Below are positions 33,488 to 42,241 of a stretch of DNA of 64,000 nucleotides, piece after piece; the stretch's first letter is position 1; every line of letters starts with the position of its first letter. This DNA comes from Caulobacter sp. S45 (GTDB taxonomy: Bacteria; Pseudomonadota; Alphaproteobacteria; Caulobacterales; Caulobacteraceae). The stretch is taken from the NCBI RefSeq assembly GCF_009765965.1, contig NZ_LMUL01000014.1, forward strand, positions 1,540,859 through 1,604,858, read 5' to 3'. The notes under the pieces are model-generated. The model did no database searches. It saw only the letters and a list, made by a program, of their open reading frames with translations, and had not been told where the DNA came from. The translations under genes were made by a program, and so were the position numbers.

Positions 33488-34123
33488 ATGAGACCGCGGG
33501 CGTTTGCACTTTTCCTCCTAACGGCGCCGCTGATCTGCGCCGGCTGCCATCGGGAGGAAACGGCTCCCCGAATGGACACGACCGCCGCTTGCGGTTCGGA
33601 CGTGACGTTGGCCCAACTGAAGCAATCGCTGCTGCCGCCCCAAGACCACCCCGGCCGGCGATACCTCCAGCGCGCGCAGGCGGCTCGGATCACGCTCAGC
33701 GACATCACCCTGACCGGTTACGACCAGAGCACCGGGACAGCGCACTGCCAGGCGACCGCCCACCTGATCTCACCCCCGGTGCAGAGCGATCCGTTGGCCG
33801 TGCAGCAAATCTCCTACACGTCCCAACAGCAGCCGGACGGGTCGGTGAGGATTTCGAGCCCCCACGCGCTGGAGGATGGCGGCCTAGACCAATTCCCCAA
33901 GCTGCTAAGGCAAAAGCCCACCCTCTCCCCACCTGCCCACGTCGCGAGCTCAGCGCGCTTGCCGGTGGACGCCGACTCGGCGACGGCGCCCTCGACCGGG
34001 CCGGCCGCAAACCTTTCGGACGAAGCTCAGCGCCTCGTCGACCAGGCCGGCGATACCCGGCCAGCGAATGAGGACGGGACGGACCGGAACACGGTTTCAA
34101 CGATATCGAACAGCACGTCCTAA
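33488..34123 (+). CDS. Putative lipoprotein, unknown function
   Basis: A 211-residue protein with a lipoprotein signal peptide (AFALFLLTAPLICAGC). The mature part has two further Cys (AACGSD, TAHCQA) and a strand-rich core ITLSDITLTGYDQSTGTAHCQATAHL, followed by a Pro/Ala/Ser-rich tail. No family is recognised. It resembles small periplasmic lipoproteins that carry one beta-sandwich. Confidence 0.65.
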   Translation: MRPRAFALFLLTAPLICAGCHREETAPRMDTTAACGSDVTLAQLKQSLLPPQDHPGRRYLQRAQAARITLSDITLTGYDQSTGTAHCQATAHLISPPVQSDPLAVQQISYTSQQQPDGSVRISSPHALEDGGLDQFPKLLRQKPTLSPPAHVASSARLPVDADSATAPSTGPAANLSDEAQRLVDQAGDTRPANEDGTDRNTVSTISNSTS

Positions 34124-34174
34124 ACGGCTCAGCCTGTCCACCACCGCCTTCGCGGAGCGACACCGGCCCACCTA

Positions 34175-34672
34175 GTGGGCGGCGTCCGCTCCCCCTATGA
34201 GTGGCCGAGGCAAAAAGGTACGCGGGCGTTGACGATCACCCCTGGGGAAATTCGGGTCCTACTTGGCTGCGCCTGGGCCGTCGTCGGGTGCGCCATCACC
34301 ATTAGGATCGGCGCGAAACCGGAACGGAACGCCGCCATCCTGATGCTGGTCATCTGGGTGGCGGTCACAGCGGTGCAGTTCCTCACCGGCCGAGTGTTCG
34401 AGCCCGTCCTTATCGGCGATTTCGCTTATGGGGTGGGGCTGCTCTGGTTTGCGGTGCGCTACAACAAGGCGTGGATCTGGCTCATGATCGCGTTCGAGGC
34501 CGTGCTGTTTTTCATCCACGCGTCCCTTTATCAGGCGCAGCACGTCGTCGGTCTGCTTCACCTCATCGCGAACAACCTCATCGCCGCCGGCGGGCCCCTT
34601 GTGCTCTTGATCACCGCCTTGCGGAGCCAAACGGAACGCAACAGGGCCAGGACAGCTACGATCGGCGGCTGA
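34175..34672 (+). CDS. Four-helix inner-membrane protein
   Basis: A 165-residue protein with about four hydrophobic segments (VLLGCAWAVVGCAITI, ILMLVIWVAVTAVQFL, FAYGVGLLWFAV, LIAAGGPLVLLITAL). The N-terminal 20 residues are not hydrophobic, and the real start may be a TTG near 34229. No motif identifies a function. Confidence 0.6.
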   Translation: MGGVRSPYEWPRQKGTRALTITPGEIRVLLGCAWAVVGCAITIRIGAKPERNAAILMLVIWVAVTAVQFLTGRVFEPVLIGDFAYGVGLLWFAVRYNKAWIWLMIAFEAVLFFIHASLYQAQHVVGLLHLIANNLIAAGGPLVLLITALRSQTERNRARTATIGG

Positions 34673-34687
34673 GCAAGGGCGAACGGC

Positions 34688-35119
34688 TTATCGCGGTGTA
34701 CGGCCGGTGGAGCCGAACGTCGTCGGAGACGCTCTCCCAAAGACCCCCCTGGGCGCAGCGACGCCATGGTTCAGCGCGATCTGGCTCCAGAATGTCGTGA
34801 TATGTTCGATGGCGGGGTTGGCGATAAATCCCCGGAGATGGGCCTGGGAGACGATCTGGTAGCCCGCCTCGTTCCCTCGTCGCCACGCCAGTTGAAGCTC
34901 GAGCACGGTTGCACGGTCGGCGTCGAGGATGAAGTCGGCCCCTTCGAGGACGCCAGGGGTATGCGATCGCAGCCGCACGCCGAGATCCGAGTCGTCGAGC
35001 AGGGCGGCCTGACCCACGAACCGGTTTCTATCAAACACGTAGATGGATGCATCGCGCGGGCGACGCGGGGCTAATCGCTTGCTCTTCGGGGGTCCCCGAC
35101 GGCCCAACAAGCCCAACAT
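34688..35119 (-). CDS. PilZ-like domain protein
   Basis: A 143-residue protein with a basic start (PPKSKRLAPRRPRDASIYVF) and a later LLDDSDLGVRLRSH segment. These resemble the RxxxR and (D/N)xSxxG motifs by which PilZ domains bind cyclic di-GMP, though the spacing is not perfect. The C-terminal region is longer than a plain PilZ domain and may be unrelated. Confidence in the family is moderate. Confidence 0.55.
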   Translation of the reverse strand: MLGLLGRRGPPKSKRLAPRRPRDASIYVFDRNRFVGQAALLDDSDLGVRLRSHTPGVLEGADFILDADRATVLELQLAWRRGNEAGYQIVSQAHLRGFIANPAIEHITTFWSQIALNHGVAAPRGVFGRASPTTFGSTGRTPR

Positions 35120-35312
35120 GAGAGGGCCTCCTGACGAATGGTGCCGGCTAACCCTACCGGCTTGGCCTTAATGGAAAGCTAGCTCGCCCCACCCTGCAAG
35201 GACGCGAGAAGGACAGCGCACCATCTATCCCCGGCGCTGAAGAAGGTTGGCTCTCAAGCGGATGCCCCCCCGGCCCGCCCCGCCGCGGCGGCCCCCTTGC
35301 GCGTATCGCGGA

Positions 35313-35399
35313 CTAAGGTCGCCCCGCGACGCCCGAGATGATGAAGGCGGCCAGGAAGTAAAGCGCCCCGCCCGCGCCGATCGCCCATACGATGTCCAT
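35313..35399 (-). CDS. Possible 28-residue single-pass membrane peptide
   Basis: The short frame reads MDIVWAIGAGGALYFLAAFI then ISGVAGRP: one hydrophobic helix with an acidic N-terminus and a basic C-terminus. It resembles other tiny membrane proteins in form only. A weak GGGA lies upstream. It is an isolated gene in a 480-base gap. Confidence 0.4.
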   Translation of the reverse strand: MDIVWAIGAGGALYFLAAFIISGVAGRP

Positions 35400-35607
35400 C
35401 TTGTTTCGTCCCAATGGGCTCTAGCGGCCCAATACGGCAATTGTGGCCACATTATTTCTAAACCTGCAACATTACTCGCCTCTTAGGAGGCGCCGCGTTC
35501 GGCTCGGAGCAGACACGCGTCGATCCCTTCCGATGATGGCCACCTGTCCGGCTGACGACGGAGGCTGAGCAAAGGCGACGGGGCGGCCATGGCGACCGCC
35601 CCTCGGT

Positions 35608-35982
35608 TCACCAACGGTCTTGTTCGCGGACACGAATCCAGTGGATCGACCGGCCGAGCTGGTCGAGGCGATCATTGATGAACTGACGATCGGTCGCGTT
35701 CAGGTCCGCGCCGTCCCGCTGGGCGAGCTCCGCTTCCTGCGTTCTGATATTGCGCAGCTCTTCACCGATGCGGTGCGCCTCGCCCGGAGAGAGATCGCCC
35801 GCGTCCACGGCCTGCTGGATGCGGGCCCCGTCACGCGCCTCGCGCGAATGGATCACGTCTATGGTGGGCACGGAGGCCAAGGCGGGGGGAGCCGAGGGTG
35901 GCGGCCCATCGGTATCCTGCGCCAGGACCGGCCCGGCGACGATCGCCGCCGTAAGGGCGAGCGCTCCAATTAGCGTTTTCAT
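35608..35982 (-). CDS. Secreted small protein, unknown family
   Basis: A 124-residue protein from the ATG at 35982 (GGAAGAA upstream), giving a clear signal peptide (LIGALALTAAIVAGPVLAQ). The mature part is a helical, charged domain: REARDGARIQQAVDAGDLSPGEAHRIGEELRNIRTQEAELAQRDG then FINDRLDQLGRSIHWIR. It resembles small periplasmic alphaproteobacterial proteins of unknown function. Confidence 0.75.
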   Translation of the reverse strand: MKTLIGALALTAAIVAGPVLAQDTDGPPPSAPPALASVPTIDVIHSREARDGARIQQAVDAGDLSPGEAHRIGEELRNIRTQEAELAQRDGADLNATDRQFINDRLDQLGRSIHWIRVREQDRW

Positions 35983-36717
35983 GTTCTTCCTTTGCAGGTG
36001 GCCTCGCGGGACTGTGGAACGCGCGAAAGCGGATTCCGTCTTTCCGGAGGCGTGCGATCGGCGCGGGCCGCGCTCGCGCTTCAAGGGTTCGCGATCGGCA
36101 GATTGTCAGGCGCATATGAGACGCTTAGCCCATCGACGGCCCAAGGGGTCCGCTGCGCAGGCTGCCCAAACGCCTGGGGCTTGGCCGTGGCCGTTCGCGA
36201 GCACCGGAGGCTGTATTAACATTTCGCTACAGCTGGCTAGGAGCCGTCGCCCACGCTCAAGCTTAAATTGGGGCTGCATCGACGTGATTGGTGGCCATTT
36301 GTGTCATCTGAACTACACCTGAAATTTTCGCTAGATGCACAGCACACCCACCAAATTGGCCGACAAGCTCAGGTATTTTCCATATTATTATATTTTATCA
36401 GTGCCTTATGTGAATTCACGACGCCCCGGAGAGCAAACTCAACCTTAACGATTACGGTTAAAAAACCCCTTATGGGTGAATAAACGAGGCAAACGGCCTC
36501 GGCGACTCTTCCCGACGCCCGATTTGCTCTTGTTAAAGGGCAGGCCAATCGCGGCTCGAACCGCCGATTACAAGAAACCCTACGACGAGATTGGTATTGA
36601 CGGCCCTGAACAACTGTGGCCTTAAGCCTTACCTAACGCCTCGTTAACCTGAGTTTTCGGTAAACGGGTGCTGTTTCCAGTGAAGCGTATCCATCAATCG
36701 ATCTCAGGGGTTTCCAC
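35983..36717. other. Gene-free region with an AT-rich section
   Basis: About 735 bases without a supported gene. 36290-36480 is AT-richer than the surroundings. A near-match to the CtrA pattern (TTAA at 36622-36625, seven bases, CTAA at 36633-36636) lies about 80 bases before the RTX gene. Confidence 0.45.
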
Positions 36718-37230
36718 ATGACCACTCTCACCGGAACTGCCGGCAACGACACCCTTGTGGGTAGCGCTGGCACCAACTCCCTCTCGGGCGGCGCGGGCAA
36801 CGACACGCTCATCGGCGGCGCGGGCAACAACCACATGGTCGGCGGCTCGGGCGCCGACGTCCTGGTTGCGGGCGCAGGCTCGAACGAAATGATCGGCGAC
36901 AACACCGCGTCGGTCCAATCCACCGTCGGCGGCGCGGGCAACGACGCCTTCGTCATCTCGCTGAAGAGCCTGGAAGCTGGCGGCTCGGACGTCATCTATG
37001 ACTTCGGCGGCGCGGGCGGCTGGTCGGCGACCAACAACGACTTCATCGCCTTCACCGGCTTCTCGGCCGGCAGCGGCGTGACCAACATCGTCGACTCGAC
37101 CAAGGTCGCCGGTCTGGCCTACTACACCATCCATGACGCGGCGACCGGCGACAACTTCACTGTCGCCATCGAGTCGACCGACGGCAACCACCTCGCCAAG
37201 TCCACCGGCGATTTCAACTTCTACTCCTAA
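36718..37230 (+). CDS. Short RTX-type calcium-binding protein
   Basis: A 170-residue protein without a signal peptide. Residues 4-70 hold repeated GGxGxD-type nonapeptides (GTAGNDTLVG, GGAGNDTLIGG, GGSGADVLVAG) that bind calcium in a parallel beta-roll. The C-terminal ~90 residues form a strand-rich domain typical of RTX proteins exported by type I secretion. No ABC/MFP exporter genes lie nearby. It has AGGGG before its ATG and a strong terminator after it, suggesting a well-expressed single gene. Confidence 0.82.
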   Translation: MTTLTGTAGNDTLVGSAGTNSLSGGAGNDTLIGGAGNNHMVGGSGADVLVAGAGSNEMIGDNTASVQSTVGGAGNDAFVISLKSLEAGGSDVIYDFGGAGGWSATNNDFIAFTGFSAGSGVTNIVDSTKVAGLAYYTIHDAATGDNFTVAIESTDGNHLAKSTGDFNFYS

Positions 37231-37295
37231 GTCCAGATTGGAACCTCGCTCATCGAGCGCTGGATTTCCACCTGTACTGCCGAGATGATTTTAAG

Positions 37296-37323
37296 GGCGG
37301 GTCTCATGACCCGCCCTTTCTAT
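37296..37323 (+). terminator. Rho-independent terminator after the RTX gene
   Basis: A perfect 9-bp stem GGGCGGGTC (37296-37304) and GACCCGCCC (37309-37317) with a TCAT loop, followed by TTTCTATTAT. This is the clearest intrinsic terminator in the window. Confidence 0.9.
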
Positions 37324-37502
37324 TATATATCAGATGGATCTTGGATGATCCGCCCGACCGTTCCCGTTACGAAGAGCCGCCCTTGGCGGCCGCAGGGTGA
37401 TGACAGCCCTCGCAGACGGACCGCTTCGGGGACGCCTACCTCGCGGACCCATTCCCGCCTAACATGTCGCCTATGGTCGCTTGCAGGCATCTCGGTGACA
37501 CC

Positions 37503-38330
37503 ATGAAATCGACAGCTCTTCTCGTTGCGGGCCTGTGTCTCGTCGCGTCATCGGCCACCGCCGCGCCGCCCGCGACCATGGACCCCAGCACGCTGGGCAA
37601 GGAAACCTTCAAGGAGACCTTCGCCAAGCTGGACGCGGGGCCGGACGCGACCGCCGCCTCCCGCCCGCTTCACCGTTGGCGCACCATCCTCAAAGGGGAA
37701 CAAACCCCGCCCAGCCCCTACTCGCGCACCATGACGTCCACGACCTGGTTGGGCGACACCACCGACGGCAATGGACCGACGCCCTTCACCATCGACGCCA
37801 AGGGATTGACGATCAACGCCACCAAGCAGGGCCAGCCCTTCGGCAGGTCGTGGCGGTCAGGCATCTTGAACACCAAGTTCACCTTCAGCCAACTCTACGG
37901 CTATTTCGAAGTGAACGCCGACATCCCGACCTGCGAGAAGGGGACATGGCCGGGCATCTGGCTCATGCCGACCTCCGGCGCGTGGCCGCTGCACGGGGAG
38001 ATCGACTGGCCCGAGGCCGTCGGCAATGGACATTATTATTGGACCGCCCACAGCGCCGCATCGGGCAAGGGAACGCAGGTCCAGGTGGTGACGCCGGCCG
38101 ATTGCACCCGCGGTTTCCATCGCTACGGCGTGCTCTGGGGACCGGAGACGATCGCCTACTATCTGGACCGCAAGCTGGTGGGCCAGGCGCCGACTCCCGC
38201 GGACTACACCCTGCCGATGTATCTGCTGATCGATCTGAACGTCGGCGGTTCCTGGCCGGGCTGGCCCGATCACAGCCTGACCAGCGAGAAGATGGTGGTT
38301 CGCGGTGTGGACGTCTGGGCGGCGCGGTGA
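37503..38330 (+). CDS. Glycoside hydrolase family 16 protein (beta-glucanase-like)
   Basis: A 275-residue secreted protein from the ATG at 37503 (signal peptide TALLVAGLCLVASSATAA). The GH16 active site is visible as GEIDWPEAVG near residue 165 (nucleophile Glu, assisting Asp, acid/base Glu), with KGTWPGIWLMPTSGAWPLHG before it and FHRYGVLWGPETIAYYLD after it. GH16 enzymes cut or remodel beta-1,3/1,4-glucans or acidic exopolysaccharides. A small membrane protein follows. Confidence 0.88.
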   Translation: MKSTALLVAGLCLVASSATAAPPATMDPSTLGKETFKETFAKLDAGPDATAASRPLHRWRTILKGEQTPPSPYSRTMTSTTWLGDTTDGNGPTPFTIDAKGLTINATKQGQPFGRSWRSGILNTKFTFSQLYGYFEVNADIPTCEKGTWPGIWLMPTSGAWPLHGEIDWPEAVGNGHYYWTAHSAASGKGTQVQVVTPADCTRGFHRYGVLWGPETIAYYLDRKLVGQAPTPADYTLPMYLLIDLNVGGSWPGWPDHSLTSEKMVVRGVDVWAAR

Positions 38331-38466
38331 TCGCCGGCCTATAAGGCTCCGAGCCGATGTCGAAAGCGGCGGATGGCGCGCTTTCCTCGGCGAAAGCCGC
38401 TCGCGACCCGTGGCTAAGGCGGGTGAAAGCGTAATAAGCATGGCGTTCCAACAACGGGGAACCACG

Positions 38467-38733
38467 ATGTCCGCCAAGAGCCTCTGGCCCAAGCGCACGA
38501 GAGACGCGCAGGTGATCGACGGGGAATCGCGCGTCGTGCAAGGCCCCTGGGAAAATACGCAGAAGGTGCGGCCCGCACGCGAGCCGATCTTCAAGCGCGG
38601 CCGGCGCGAGCCGATCATCAACAGCTGGCGCGGCCTGGCGATCTGCGCGTTTCTGCTGTTCGTCGCGCCCCCGCTCGCGGGCTGGGCCGGGCGCATCCTG
38701 ATGCACATGTTCTTCGGTTCAGCCGGTCGCTAA
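38467..38733 (+). CDS. Small single-pass membrane protein
   Basis: An 88-residue protein with GGGGAA before the ATG. The first 60 residues are charged (RTRDAQVIDGESRVVQGPW), and residues about 60-80 form one hydrophobic helix (LAICAFLLFVAPPLAGWAG). No family is recognised. An alternative start is 38440. Confidence 0.6.
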   Translation: MSAKSLWPKRTRDAQVIDGESRVVQGPWENTQKVRPAREPIFKRGRREPIINSWRGLAICAFLLFVAPPLAGWAGRILMHMFFGSAGR

Positions 38734-38837
38734 GGCGTGGCGGCGGTTTGAGTCGGTGGAACAAAGATCGGCGTTGCGCGCGCGGCGTTTCGCGACAATT
38801 TTTTGCCTGTAAGCGTTCGTTCGGCGAGTCTGGATTC

Positions 38838-39236
38838 ATGAACACGGATGTGACTGTCAGAGCCCGGTCCCCAGCGGCCTGTGTCGCCGCGATCATGGCC
38901 ACGGGCTTGGTGCTGGGCGGCTGCGCCACTCAAATCCAACCTCCGCCGGAAAGTGTAAAGACGGCCGTCGGGACCACGGACCCACATGTCGCCAAGGCGG
39001 GCAAGGGCCTGTCGATCAACATGCCGATCGGCGCGGTCGCGGCCGATCCGGCGGGGAAGGCCGTCTTGCAACACGATCTGCCCGGACTGCTCGAACGCCC
39101 CGAGTATGCGATGTTCAAGACTATGAGCCTCAAGGCCCTCGCCCCCCTGTCGAACGGCAAGATCACCGCCGCCAAACTCGCCCAGGTCCAGCGCGATTTG
39201 GCAGGCGTGGGGTCCAAGAGCGGATCGCAGCGCTAA
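38838..39236 (+). CDS. Putative outer-membrane lipoprotein
   Basis: A 132-residue protein with a lipobox in ATGLVLGGCATQ (Cys about residue 29). The mature part is helical (DLPGLLERPEYAMFKTMSLKALAPLSNGKITAAKLAQVQRDL) with an NMPIGAVAADPAGKAVLQ segment. No family is recognised. Confidence 0.7.
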   Translation: MNTDVTVRARSPAACVAAIMATGLVLGGCATQIQPPPESVKTAVGTTDPHVAKAGKGLSINMPIGAVAADPAGKAVLQHDLPGLLERPEYAMFKTMSLKALAPLSNGKITAAKLAQVQRDLAGVGSKSGSQR

Positions 39237-39366
39237 ACCCTCCGCATCGGGACGCCGCCGACCACCTCCGACAAGATGCCGCACAGCGGACGAAGGAAGA
39301 AAGCTTGGCCATAAATCGCCGTTAATGCGAATTCTTTAAACCCGCCCCATCCAATTCTTCCGATAT

Positions 39367-40074
39367 GTGAGGGGCGTAGTGCTTATTTCAAAATTCAACA
39401 TCGCATCATTTATAGTTCCGATGGCTGTATTCGCCGGCTCGGCGCAGACATGTCAGGCGCAGATGCTCTCGCCGGACCGTTTCGCCGTGGGCGTCAGCGT
39501 CGGCTCAGATGGCGTGGGCGGGGATCTGCAATATTCACTGAACCGCTTCGTCGTCCTGCGTGGACGCGGGACCTGGCTCGACTTCAACTACGCCGGGAAC
39601 GCCGGCGACCTGCATTATAAAGGCAAGTTCGACTTATCCCAGGGCGGCGGCTTCCTGGACCTGCACCCCTTCGCCAACCCCTTCACCGTCAGCGTCGGCG
39701 CGGTGGCGGGCGCGCGCAGGGTCGACCTCGGCGCCGTCTACCGCACCTCGCTGACCATCAGCCATATCCCGGTCCCCCCGGCGCAACTCGGCACGGTCGG
39801 CGGCGAGGCCACGCTGTCCAGCCCGGCCCCGTTCGTGGGCGTCGGCTTCGACAACACCTTCACCACCCGCTCGCACATCGGCTTCAAGCTGATCGCGGGC
39901 GTGGCCTTCAGCCATGCACCCGACGTCTCGCTGGCGCCCACCAGCGGCCTGGTGACCCAGGTCCCCAGCCTGGTCGCACCCGACATCGCCCAAGCCGAGC
40001 ACGACATCCGCCAGGACGGGCGGGTGTTTCAGTACTATCCCCAGGTTTCCGCCGGGATGACCTACCGCTTCTAA
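39367..40074 (+). CDS. Outer-membrane beta-barrel protein
   Basis: A 235-residue protein with a signal peptide (cleavage probably after CQA) and alternating hydrophobic strands (FAVGVSVGSDGVGGDLQYSL, FVVLRGRGTWLDFNYA), ending in SAGMTYRF. The C-terminal Phe is the recognition signal for the BAM complex. It resembles small eight-stranded porin-like or OmpA-core barrels. The start is a GTG at 39367; 39421 (ATG) would give a shorter leader. Confidence 0.75.
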   Translation: MRGVVLISKFNIASFIVPMAVFAGSAQTCQAQMLSPDRFAVGVSVGSDGVGGDLQYSLNRFVVLRGRGTWLDFNYAGNAGDLHYKGKFDLSQGGGFLDLHPFANPFTVSVGAVAGARRVDLGAVYRTSLTISHIPVPPAQLGTVGGEATLSSPAPFVGVGFDNTFTTRSHIGFKLIAGVAFSHAPDVSLAPTSGLVTQVPSLVAPDIAQAEHDIRQDGRVFQYYPQVSAGMTYRF

Positions 40075-40228
40075 CGCCATGCATCCTCGGAGTGAGCGTA
40101 TCCGGTCGCCGGAACGGCCGCTTGCGCTCACTCGCCTCTCCGCCCCCGCTTCACGGAACTTGCGCCCCCCCCAGGCATTGCTGCAATGCAGCATCACCGG
40201 GCCTCGCGCCCGCCGGACGGAGAGCGAT

Positions 40229-40411
40229 ATGTACACCCTGGACGCCCAAGAGAACCTGATCGGCGACGTCTACGAGCTGATCGAGACGAGCAAGATCGAG
40301 GGTGTGGAAGTCCACCGCCCCTTTCTGGGCAAGGCCGTCATCCGCTGCTCCACCAAGCAATCCGCCGAATTCCTCCGCAGCTCGATCGAGGGCCTGCGCG
40401 TCGGCCAGTGA
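40229..40411 (+). CDS. Small conserved hypothetical protein
   Basis: A 60-residue protein with ACGGAGAG before its ATG. It reads as a compact alpha/beta unit: NLIGDVYELIETSKIEGVEVHRPFLGKAVIRCSTKQSAEFLRSSIEG. No signal or membrane segment and no recognised family. Confidence 0.65.
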   Translation: MYTLDAQENLIGDVYELIETSKIEGVEVHRPFLGKAVIRCSTKQSAEFLRSSIEGLRVGQ

Positions 40412-40437
40412 CCGCACCGAGGCGGTGAATCGCGCTT

Positions 40438-41547
40438 GTGGGCGGAGCCGTCGTGCCGCCCCTAGGTAAGGTACGCGCCGACCTGCTGTTCGGCCTGGGC
40501 TGGATGCCGCCCTGGGCCGCGACGATCCTGATTATCGGCCTCAGCCTGGCGGCGGGGTGGGCGGTGCAGTGGGTCGGTTATCGTCTCATCCAACGGTTCG
40601 CCCGCAAAGGACCGCCATTCTGGCGGGCCTTGAGCGCGCGGACCCGGGGACCGGTGGCGCTGGCGGTGATCATCGTCGCCGCATCGATCGGAACCTCGCT
40701 AGCGCCGATCACCCGCAATGCCGGACCTCTGGTGCGCCAGGTCCTGGCGATCGCCTTCGTGATCCTGCTCGGCTGGATCGCCACCAGCGTCATGCAGGCG
40801 GCATCCGTCCTGTACCTGAAGCGCTACAGGATCGACGTCGAGGATAACCTGCTGGCGCGCAAGCACCGGACCCAGGCCCTGATCCTGGAGCGGGTGCTGC
40901 AGTCGCTGCTGTGGGTGTTGACCCTGGCCTTCGCCCTGACGACGGTGCCGGAGGTGCGCCAATGGGGCGTCAGCCTGCTGGCCTCGGCCGGCGCCGCCGG
41001 CATCATCGCCGGCCTGGCGTTGCAGCCCTTCCTGACCAACATCTTCGCCGGCGTGCAGATCGCCATGACCCAGCCGATCCGGCTCGACGATGCGGTGATC
41101 GTGGAGAACGAGTGGGGCTGGATCGAGGAGATCACCACCACCTACGTGGTGGTGCGCCTGTGGGACTGGCGGCGGATGGTGCTGCCGCTGACCTACTTCA
41201 TCCAGAAGCCGTTTCAGAACTGGACCCGCGACTCCGCCTCGCTGATCGGGACGGTGATGCTGTATGTGGACTACGCCACGCCCGTGCAGGTGTTGCGCGA
41301 CAAGCTGGGCGAGATCGCCGCCGGATCGCTGCTCTGGGACAAGCAGGTGGTCAATCTGGCGGTCACCGACTTCAGCGAACGGACGATGCAGGTGCGCTGC
41401 CTGGTCAGCGCCCGCAACGCCGGCCAGACCTTCGACCTGCGATGCGAGGTGCGCGAGAAGATGATCGCCTTCCTCCAGGAACACTATCCCCAACACCTGC
41501 CCCTGCAGCGCAACCAGCTATCGGTGGAGACACCGACGCCGGCCTGA
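40438..41547 (+). CDS. MscS-family mechanosensitive channel
   Basis: A 369-residue protein with four hydrophobic segments before the pore helix. The MscS core is visible as GVSLLASAGAAGIIAGLALQPFLTNIFAGVQIAMTQPIRLDDAVIV, the pore helix TM3 plus the start of the beta domain. It continues with GWIEEITTTYVVVRLWDWRRMVLPLTYF. The channel opens under membrane tension during osmotic downshock. The start is a GTG. Confidence 0.9.
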   Translation: MGGAVVPPLGKVRADLLFGLGWMPPWAATILIIGLSLAAGWAVQWVGYRLIQRFARKGPPFWRALSARTRGPVALAVIIVAASIGTSLAPITRNAGPLVRQVLAIAFVILLGWIATSVMQAASVLYLKRYRIDVEDNLLARKHRTQALILERVLQSLLWVLTLAFALTTVPEVRQWGVSLLASAGAAGIIAGLALQPFLTNIFAGVQIAMTQPIRLDDAVIVENEWGWIEEITTTYVVVRLWDWRRMVLPLTYFIQKPFQNWTRDSASLIGTVMLYVDYATPVQVLRDKLGEIAAGSLLWDKQVVNLAVTDFSERTMQVRCLVSARNAGQTFDLRCEVREKMIAFLQEHYPQHLPLQRNQLSVETPTPA

Positions 41548-41637
41548 TCGTCGAGCCGCATAAAAAGCTTGACCATTCGGAGGAGCCAAACGGGTGTCAG
41601 CACGTTCCCAACGGATAAGTTGATCAGGAAACGGGCG

Positions 41638-42066
41638 ATGACCTCCAAAACCTTAACGGCCGCCGTCGCGGCGCTGACCCTCCTTAGCGGTGGCGTCTCC
41701 ACCCTCGCCTTCGCCCAGGACAAGGGCGGCGGCGGTCATGGTGGCGGCGGTGGAAATCACGGCGGTGGCGGGAACCACGGTGGCGGTGGCGGTGGAAATC
41801 ACGGCGGTGGCGGGAACCACGGTGGTGGTGGAAACGGCGGCGGCGGCCATGGCGGCGGTGGAAACCACGGCGGCGGCTTTGGCGGTGGTCGTGGTGGCGG
41901 CGGTCATGGTGGCGGCGACCGGGGTCTTGGCATCGGCGCGGGCCTGGCGCTCGGCGCCGTACTGGGCAACTATGGCGGCCATCCCTATTATTGCCGCAAC
42001 CACCGCCATTATCGGTGGGATTCCCGCTATAACCGCTACGGCTATTACAACGGCGGCTACTGCTAA
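41638..42066 (+). CDS. Secreted Gly/His-rich repeat protein
   Basis: A 142-residue protein with a signal peptide (LTAAVAALTLLSGGVSTLAFAQ). Residues about 30-100 are low-complexity GGGGNHGGGG units. The C-terminus is Tyr/Arg/Asn-rich with two Cys (YYCRNHRHYRWDSRYNRYG). The DNA repeats (NHGGGG units of 15-33 bp) make the length variable. The His/Gly composition suggests metal binding or a cell-wall role, unproved. Confidence 0.7.
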   Translation: MTSKTLTAAVAALTLLSGGVSTLAFAQDKGGGGHGGGGGNHGGGGNHGGGGGGNHGGGGNHGGGGNGGGGHGGGGNHGGGFGGGRGGGGHGGGDRGLGIGAGLALGAVLGNYGGHPYYCRNHRHYRWDSRYNRYGYYNGGYC

Positions 42067-42241
42067 GCCGTCGTTCGCGTAGGCGACGCGCTCAATCCAA
42101 GCGGTGGGGGCGACCCCACCGCCCTGGCGATCGCGGTCGCCGAAACGCAAGCTGGCCCTTAAGGCGAGCGCTCAATCAAAAGTAACTGGAAAAAAACTCG
42201 GGTCTGGCAGGTTGGAGACCTCTTTGCAGGTTTCTCTGTCC

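Noticed and set aside
41653-42150. Ala/Thr/Val-rich frames antisense to and overlapping the Gly-rich gene
   Set aside because: They are the predictable alternate readings of GGN-rich repeats. Only the frame with the signal peptide and NHGGGG units makes sense.
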